Source: Symbiobacterium sp040797425 (GTDB lineage Bacteria; Bacillota; Sulfobacillia; Symbiobacteriales; Symbiobacteriaceae). Taken from it: a stretch of 64,000 nucleotides of DNA. The DNA lies in the NCBI RefSeq assembly GCF_040797425.1, contig NZ_JBFNEH010000004.1, positions 55,502 through 119,501 of the forward strand. The letters are read 5' to 3'. Below are positions 56,892-64,000 of this stretch, piece after piece. How positions within the stretch are numbered: position 1 is the first letter of the stretch; every line of letters starts with the position of its first letter. A program made the position numbers and the translations under genes. The notes below the pieces were generated by a model, which had not been told where the DNA came from, made no database searches, and worked only from the letters and a program-made list of their open reading frames with translations.

Positions 56892-58064
56892 ATGGCGGTT
56901 GTTCAGCTGGCTCGGGGGCGCCACCGGCGCATTCAGGAAGGGCACCCCTGGGTGTTTCGGGACGACGTGGAGGAAGTGCGGGGCGAGGTGACGCCGGGGG
57001 ACGTAGTGTCCGTCGTCGATTTCCGCGGGCGCTTCCTCGGCAAGGGGTACATCAACCCGCGCTCCCAGATTATCGTGCGCATGCTGACGAACCGGGACGA
57101 GCCCATCGACCGGGACTTCTTCCGGCGCAGGCTGGAGCGGGCCTGGGCGTACCGCCAGCGGGTCCTGTCGGACACGGGCGCCTGCCGTGTGGTCTTCGGC
57201 GAGGCCGACTTCCTGCCAGGACTCATCGTGGACAAGTTCGGGTCCGTACTGGTGGTGCAGACCCTTGCGCTGGGCATCGACCGCTGGCTGCCGGACATCG
57301 TGGACATCCTCGACGATCTGCTGCACCCCCGGGGCATCTACGAGCGCAACGACGTACCGGTGCGGCACCTGGAGGGCCTGGAGGAGCGCAAGGGCTACCT
57401 GCGGGGCGAGTTCGATCCGCGCCTTACCATCGTGGAGAACGGGCTCGAGATCGCGGTGGACGTGGCCGAGGGGCAGAAGACCGGCTACTTCCTCGACCAG
57501 CGGGAGAACCGCCGGGCGGTCCGCCCCTACGCGGCCGGCGGGCGCGTGCTGGACTGCTTCTGCAACGTGGGCGGGTTCGCCCTGAACGCCGCCGCGGGCG
57601 GTGCGCGGGAGGTCGTCGCTGTCGATGTCTCGGAGCAGGCCCTGGCCGCTGCGCAGGAGAACGCGGTTCGCAACGGCCTGAGCGACAGAATCCGCTTTGT
57701 GGCGGGCAACGCGTTCGACATCTTGCGCCAGATGGAAGCGAACCGGGAGCGATTCGACCTGATCATCCTCGATCCGCCAGCCTTCGCCAAGAACCGGGCG
57801 GCCCTCGAGGGGGCGGTGCGCGGTTACAAGGAGATCAACCTGCGGGCCCTGCGGATGCTCTCGGAGGGCGGGTTCCTCGTCACCTGCTCGTGCTCGTACC
57901 ACATGACCCCCGACCTCTTCAAGGCGGTGGTGGCCGATGCCGCCCTGGACGCCCGCCGCCGGCTGCGCCTGGTGGAGGAGCGGGCGCAGGCTCCGGACCA
58001 TCCCATTCTGGTGGGATACGACGAGAGCCACTACCTCAAGTGCCACATTTACGAGGTGGTCTGA
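56892..58064 (+). CDS. RlmI-like PUA-domain RNA methyltransferase
   Basis: The 390-residue protein has an N-terminal PUA domain (GHPWVFRDDVEEV...GDVVSVVDFRGRFLGKGYINP) and a Rossmann SAM-binding domain with GRVLDCFCNVGGFALNAA, AVDVSEQAL, and the DPPAF catalytic loop, then LVTCSCSYHM. This is the RlmI family, which makes m5C1962 in 23S rRNA in Escherichia coli. ATG at 56892 follows GAGAGGAG. Substrate by homology only. Confidence 0.88.
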   Translation: MAVVQLARGRHRRIQEGHPWVFRDDVEEVRGEVTPGDVVSVVDFRGRFLGKGYINPRSQIIVRMLTNRDEPIDRDFFRRRLERAWAYRQRVLSDTGACRVVFGEADFLPGLIVDKFGSVLVVQTLALGIDRWLPDIVDILDDLLHPRGIYERNDVPVRHLEGLEERKGYLRGEFDPRLTIVENGLEIAVDVAEGQKTGYFLDQRENRRAVRPYAAGGRVLDCFCNVGGFALNAAAGGAREVVAVDVSEQALAAAQENAVRNGLSDRIRFVAGNAFDILRQMEANRERFDLIILDPPAFAKNRAALEGAVRGYKEINLRALRMLSEGGFLVTCSCSYHMTPDLFKAVVADAALDARRRLRLVEERAQAPDHPILVGYDESHYLKCHIYEVV

Positions 58065-58103
58065 CGGCCGCGGCGCAAACCTCCGCCGGATCAGGCGCAT
58101 AAA

Positions 58104-58120
58104 CGTCAAATAACATCAAA
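58104..58120 (+). promoter_or_regulatory. CtsR-like operator, distal
   Basis: CGTCAAA-TAA-CATCAAA is a direct heptad repeat close to the CtsR consensus (A/GGTCAAAnAnA/GGTCAAA), about 140 bases upstream of ctsR. Confidence 0.55.
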
Positions 58121-58188
58121 TCAGGTCTCCGCGGGAGTGCGGCGGGGAAAACTGAGGCTTGTCGGACGAATGCCGTGTCAGATGGTGC

Positions 58189-58217
58189 TTGCGCGTTCTC
58201 CGGTAAGCGGCTAAAGT
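58189..58217 (+). promoter_or_regulatory. Probable ctsR operon promoter
   Basis: TTGCGC (58189-58194) and TAAAGT (58212-58217) are 17 bases apart, placing the start point about 58224, just before the proximal CtsR box. Confidence 0.5.
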
Positions 58218-58229
58218 GGTAGGCAGAAA

Positions 58230-58246
58230 GGTCAAATAAAGTCAAG
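58230..58246 (+). promoter_or_regulatory. CtsR operator, proximal
   Basis: GGTCAAA-TAA-AGTCAAG matches the CtsR direct heptad repeat almost perfectly. It overlaps the transcription start area and touches the AAGGAGG site of ctsR. Confidence 0.85.
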
Positions 58247-58260
58247 GAGGGAGAGCGGCC

Positions 58261-58716
58261 GTGGCCAATCTGGCAGACGAGATCGAACGGTACCTCAAAG
58301 ATCTCCTCCGCAGGTCTGAGACCCTGGAGGTCCAGCGGGCCATGCTGGCCGCCCGATTTGCCTGCGCACCGTCGCAGATTAACTACGTGCTGTCGACCCG
58401 GTTTACCCCGGAGCGAGGTTATATTGTGGAGAGCCGCCGGGGTGGCGGCGGCTACATCCGCATCATCCGACTCAAAATCGAGCGCGTCGAGGACTTGCAG
58501 GAACTGATCCAGCGGCAGATCGGCGACGCCATCACGCAAGACGAGGCCCTCGACATCGTCGCCCGCCTGTTCGAGCAGGGGATCATCAACGAGCGGGAGG
58601 CGGCGATCATGCAGGCAGCCCTCAGGCGGGAGGCGCTGCGTCTTGACCTGCCCGCCCGTGACATGGTGCGCGCCGACCTTCTGCGCGCCATGCTCATGGC
58701 GATCCTGCGCTTCTAA
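58261..58716 (+). CDS. ctsR: Transcriptional repressor CtsR
   Basis: The 151-residue repressor controls clp stress genes. The N-terminal winged HTH has FACAPSQINYVLSTRFTPERGYIVESRRGGGGYIRI with the Gly-rich beta-wing that senses heat, and the C-terminal half is the dimer domain. GTG at 58261 follows AAGGAGG. CtsR boxes upstream imply autoregulation. It begins the operon ctsR-mcsA-mcsB-clpC. Confidence 0.96.
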   Translation: MANLADEIERYLKDLLRRSETLEVQRAMLAARFACAPSQINYVLSTRFTPERGYIVESRRGGGGYIRIIRLKIERVEDLQELIQRQIGDAITQDEALDIVARLFEQGIINEREAAIMQAALRREALRLDLPARDMVRADLLRAMLMAILRF

Positions 58717-58730
58717 GGAGGTGGGTGGTC

Positions 58731-59273
58731 ATGCTGTGCCAACGGTGTGGCCAGCGCGAGGCGACGGTGCATCAGACCGTGGTGACCAATGGCGTGAAGC
58801 AGGAGTCCCATCTGTGCGTGGAGTGTGCCCGGGAGGTCGGCGCCATCGCCGATTTCTCCTTCCCGAACCTGTCCATCCAGCACCTGCTGAGCTCCTTCCT
58901 CGGGCAGGCGCTGCAGGGGCCGGGGGCCCCGAAAGCGCAGCTGAAGGCTGAGCCGACCTGCCGGTACTGCGGCATGACGTACAGCCAGTTTGCCCAGGCC
59001 GGTGTGCTGGGCTGCGCCCGGTGCTACCAGGAGATGGAGCAGCAGCTCCTGCCGCTGATCAAGCGGATCCAGGGCACCACTGCCCACAGCGGCAAAGTGC
59101 CGAAGCGAACCGGCGGCATCGCCCGCAAGCGGCGCGACCTGGCGGCGCTGCGGACCCAGCTGCAGGCCGCGGTGCAGAGCGAGAGGTACGAGGAGGCGGC
59201 CCGCCTGCGTGACCAGATTCGCGCACTGGAGGCCGAGATCGCTGCCGGAGGTGAGGACCGTGGGCTGGAGTGA
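58731..59273 (+). CDS. mcsA: McsA, activator of protein arginine kinase
   Basis: The 180-residue protein has two zinc-type CxxC pairs (CQRCGQ...CVECARE and CRYCGM...CARCYQ) and a C-terminal UVR domain (ERYEEAARLRDQIRALEAEI). McsA activates McsB and helps it bind CtsR and ClpC. ATG at 58731 is preferred because AAGGAGG lies 9 bases upstream; a GTG 6 bases earlier is too close. Overlaps mcsB by 14 bases. Confidence 0.93.
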   Translation: MLCQRCGQREATVHQTVVTNGVKQESHLCVECAREVGAIADFSFPNLSIQHLLSSFLGQALQGPGAPKAQLKAEPTCRYCGMTYSQFAQAGVLGCARCYQEMEQQLLPLIKRIQGTTAHSGKVPKRTGGIARKRRDLAALRTQLQAAVQSERYEEAARLRDQIRALEAEIAAGGEDRGLE

Positions 59274-60321
59274 GCTGGTGACGCGGGCTTCGAGCCGGTG
59301 GACCGAGGGCACGGGACCCCACCCGGAAGTGGTGCTCTCCTCCCGCATCCGGCTGGCGCGCAACCTGTATGACCTGCCCTTCCCGCAGCGCATGTCGGAC
59401 GCCGACACGGAGAAGCTCCTCAAGGCGGCCGAGGAGGGCGTGCGGGAGATCAACCTGGTCGGCTTCCCGTCCAAGGTGACCCTCTACCGGCTGGGCGGCA
59501 CGACGCCGCTCGACCGGCAGGTGTTGGTCGACAAGCACCTGATCAGCCCCCAGCAGGCCAAGGACGCGGCGACCAAGGCGGTGGCCATCTCCGACGACGA
59601 GTCGATCTCGATCATGGTCAACGAGGAGGACCACCTGCGCATCCAGGTTCTGACGCCGGGCCTGCAGCTTCAGGAGGCCTGGCGGACCGCGTCGCAGGTG
59701 GACGATGCCCTGGAGCAGCGCCTTCAGTACGCCTTCGACGAGCAGCTCGGCTACCTTACGGCCTGCCCGACCAACGTGGGCACGGGCCTCCGGGCCTCGG
59801 TGATGATGCACCTGCCCGCCCTGGTACTGACCCAGCAGGCCGGGCGGCTGTTCCACAACCTGTCCCAGCTGGGACTGGTGGTGCGGGGCCTCTACGGCGA
59901 GGGCACCGAGGCGGCTGGCCACATCTTCCAGATTTCGAACCAGACGTCCCTGGGCAAGGCGGAGGAGGAGATCATCTCCAACCTCGAGGCCATCGCCCGG
60001 ACGGTGATCGATACCGAGGCACAGGCCCGGCAGCACCTGTACCGCGAGATGCGGCTGCAGATCGAGGACCGGGTCTCCCGGGCCTACGGGCTCCTTTCCA
60101 ACGCGCGGGTGATCACGTCGGAGGAGGCGATGCGGCTCCTCTCCGATGTGCGGCTCGGCGTGGCTCTGGGGGTGCTGCCCGCCATCAGCTACCGCACGCT
60201 GAATGAACTCATGATCGCGATGCAGCCGGCGTTCCTGCAGCGGGCGGAAGGACGGGAACTGAACCCGCTGGAGCGCGACGTGAAGCGGGCGGCGCTCATC
60301 CGGTCGCAACTGGCGGCCTGA
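59260..60321 (+). CDS. mcsB: McsB protein arginine kinase
   Basis: The 353-residue kinase phosphorylates arginines to mark proteins for ClpCP. It has the phosphagen-kinase fold blocks VVLSSRIRLARNL, PTNVGTGLRASVMMHLPAL and LYGEGTEAAGHIFQISNQTSLG. GTG at 59260 follows GGAGGTGAGG, within the mcsA end, so the two are coupled. Length is normal. Confidence 0.93.
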   Translation: MGWSELVTRASSRWTEGTGPHPEVVLSSRIRLARNLYDLPFPQRMSDADTEKLLKAAEEGVREINLVGFPSKVTLYRLGGTTPLDRQVLVDKHLISPQQAKDAATKAVAISDDESISIMVNEEDHLRIQVLTPGLQLQEAWRTASQVDDALEQRLQYAFDEQLGYLTACPTNVGTGLRASVMMHLPALVLTQQAGRLFHNLSQLGLVVRGLYGEGTEAAGHIFQISNQTSLGKAEEEIISNLEAIARTVIDTEAQARQHLYREMRLQIEDRVSRAYGLLSNARVITSEEAMRLLSDVRLGVALGVLPAISYRTLNELMIAMQPAFLQRAEGRELNPLERDVKRAALIRSQLAA

Positions 60322-60620
60322 TCGTGCCGTATCGGTGCGCCGCGCGCGACGGACCCAAACGGTGAGACCACGGGATTTCGGCTCCCGCCGCAGGCCGTAC
60401 GGGCGGCGCCGATCGGGACTGATCGTCTGCACGTACCGTTCAGCTTCGGCTTCATGTGCAAGACAGTGTAGCGTGTCGGTTCGTGTCCCCTGATTGCCGT
60501 GTGTGCTGTTCGGTCTTGGGTACGGCGAGGCACCGTGTACCATATTGGGTCTGATTCCATGGTAGGCAGTGCACACCGAGCGGACGCGGAATAGACAGGA
60601 GGATAGGGGGTAAGTCACGC
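60322..60620 (+). other. Gap between mcsB and clpC
   Basis: About 300 bases have no supported gene. In Bacillus these genes are adjacent, so the spacing is unusual. No second CtsR box, clear promoter or terminator was seen; AGGAGGATAGGGGG near 60600 serves clpC. Confidence 0.45.
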
Positions 60621-63125
<2,505 letters not shown>

Positions 63126-63143
63126 GACGACTGGCACGCGCAA

Positions 63144-63176
63144 GCCGGGGGAGGGCACACCTCCCCCGGCGTTTTT
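63144..63176 (+). terminator. Terminator of the ctsR-clpC operon
   Basis: GCCGGGGGAGG and CCTCCCCCGGC form an 11-bp stem around GCACA, followed by GTTTTT. Confidence 0.92.
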
Positions 63177-63272
63177 CGCGCGCCGGTCTTGCGGCGGCGG
63201 TGAGCATGCCGGAATCGCCCGGTGCGCACGCCCCCCGGGCGAAGGTGTTCCGCACATACTCGGGCACCCCAG

Positions 63273-63295
63273 GTTGGAAAGGTATTCTTTCCAAC
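63273..63295 (+). promoter_or_regulatory. Perfect inverted repeat upstream of the yedE-like gene
   Basis: GTTGGAAAG and CTTTCCAAC flank GTATT, 48 bases before the ATG. It is a candidate operator or a leader hairpin. Confidence 0.45.
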
Positions 63296-63342
63296 GCGTC
63301 AAATATACGAACTAGTACCAATAGGAGGGGGAGATTCGTTCC

Positions 63343-64000
63343 ATGTCGCTGAAGAACTTGTTCGCAGGTCGCTGGGGTGTCATCATCACCGGAATTGCGG
63401 TTGGCGTGCTGGCGCCCATTCTCGTGAAGCTGGGCAACCCGGGCAACATGGGGATCTGCGTGGCCTGTTTCAGCCGCGACATCGCCGGCGCCCTCGGGCT
63501 CCACCGGGCGGCGGCGGTGCAGTACATCCGGCCCGAGATCCCGGGCATGGTGCTCGGCGCGCTGGTCGCGGCGCTGGTCACAGGCGAGTGGCGGGCCCGG
63601 GGCGGCTCATCGCCGCTGGTGCGCTACATCATGGGCGTGATCGCCGCCATTGGCGCCCTGGTCTTCCTCGGCTGTCCGTGGCGGGCGTTCCTGCGGCTGG
63701 GCGGCGGTGACTGGAACGCCGCCGTGGGCATTCTTGGCTTCGTGGCCGGGATCTGGGCGGGCACCTTCTTCCTGCGCCGGGGCTACAGCCTGGGCAAGAG
63801 CCGGCCGATGGCCCCCGTGATGGGGTGGATCATGCCGGCCGCCATGGTGGGCCTCCTGGTCCTGCTGCTGGCCGCGCCGCTCTTCGGCCGCGATGCAGAC
63901 GGCAACCCGGTTGGCCCCATCTTCTTCAGCACCACCGGCCCCGGGGCGCAGCACGCCGCCTGGTGGATCTCGCTGCTGGCCGCCCTCGTGATCGGCTTCC
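63343..64000 (+). CDS. yedE: YedE-type selenium metabolism membrane protein, 5' part
   Basis: The gene runs off the window end; 219 codons are seen. The product is a multi-helix membrane protein with LGNPGNMGICVACFSRDIAG, a Cys pair (Cys39, Cys42), AAVQYIRPEIPGM and LGCPWRAFLRLGGGDWNA, which match the seleno-YedE family linked to selenium uptake or handling in selenocysteine or SelD users. ATG at 63343 follows AGGAGGGGG. A sulfur-handling role (YeeE/YedE group) is an alternative. Whether selD or other sel genes follow cannot be seen. Confidence 0.85.
   Translation, partial: MSLKNLFAGRWGVIITGIAVGVLAPILVKLGNPGNMGICVACFSRDIAGALGLHRAAAVQYIRPEIPGMVLGALVAALVTGEWRARGGSSPLVRYIMGVIAAIGALVFLGCPWRAFLRLGGGDWNAAVGILGFVAGIWAGTFFLRRGYSLGKSRPMAPVMGWIMPAAMVGLLVLLLAAPLFGRDADGNPVGPIFFSTTGPGAQHAAWWISLLAALVIGF

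Overview
The window is high-GC, gene-dense DNA from a bacterium of the Firmicutes type. Evidence for this includes strong AGGAGG-type ribosome binding sites, many GTG and TTG starts, SigA-type promoters, a ctsR-mcsA-mcsB-clpC stress operon with CtsR operators, DegV, SLH-domain surface protein, hemE-hemH-hemY order, and two tandem type III pantothenate kinases. Together with the very high GC and a mixed aerobic/anaerobic gene set, this best fits Symbiobacterium (S. thermophilum or a close relative). The assignment rests on recognition of protein families, not on a database search. No insertion sequence, prophage, CRISPR array or rRNA was seen; there is one tRNA (Ala-UGC).

Layout. 1-3.8 kb: cofactor genes (folB, folK, a divergent nadC paralog, a candidate small RNA with its own promoter and terminator, then coaX1-coaX2). 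3.9-9.8 kb: a large unknown lipoprotein, a MoaD-MoaE fusion, a DUF151 nuclease-like protein, a class V aminotransferase and an unknown gene. 9.9-13.3 kb: sdhCAB from a near-consensus promoter. 13.3-17.6 kb: Yip1-like membrane protein, RodA/FtsW, an RRM protein, a frameshifted lipoprotein D-aminoacylase and an EVE-domain protein. 17.7-21.9 kb: hemEHY and an SDR. 22-25 kb: SLH protein with tandem beta repeats. 25-35 kb: pyruvate:ferredoxin oxidoreductase, gamma-glutamyltransferase, a PD-(D/E)XK-like protein, a Pro-rich small protein and aconitase. 35-43 kb: two-component system with an internally duplicated kinase, DegV, UPF0173 hydrolase, a membrane alpha/beta-hydrolase-like protein, dusB and greA. 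43-54 kb: tRNA-Ala, a cupredoxin lipoprotein, a cbb3-type oxidase operon and a menaquinol:cytochrome c reductase operon behind a Fur-like operator. 54-64 kb: FusA2-type EF-G paralog, a 23S rRNA-methyltransferase-like gene, the ctsR operon and the start of a YedE-type selenium transporter gene.

How it fits together. Succinate dehydrogenase, aconitase and PFOR feed electrons to menaquinone and ferredoxin. The bc-type complex, its diheme cytochrome c and the cbb3 oxidase (with CcoG and two tiny membrane subunits) form a microaerobic respiratory chain, and hemEHY helps supply its heme. The four-cluster ferredoxin at the end of the bc operon and the cupredoxin next to the oxidase are plausible accessory electron carriers.

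The strongest oddities are a NadC homolog that has lost nearly all its signature catalytic positions, a MoaD-MoaE fusion whose Gly-Gly terminus is buried, a histidine kinase with a degenerate second phosphoacceptor module, and an orphan structured RNA upstream of coaX. Others are a frameshifted lipoprotein deacylase, a b6-like cytochrome without the heme-c cysteine, and several perfect palindromes placed on promoters.
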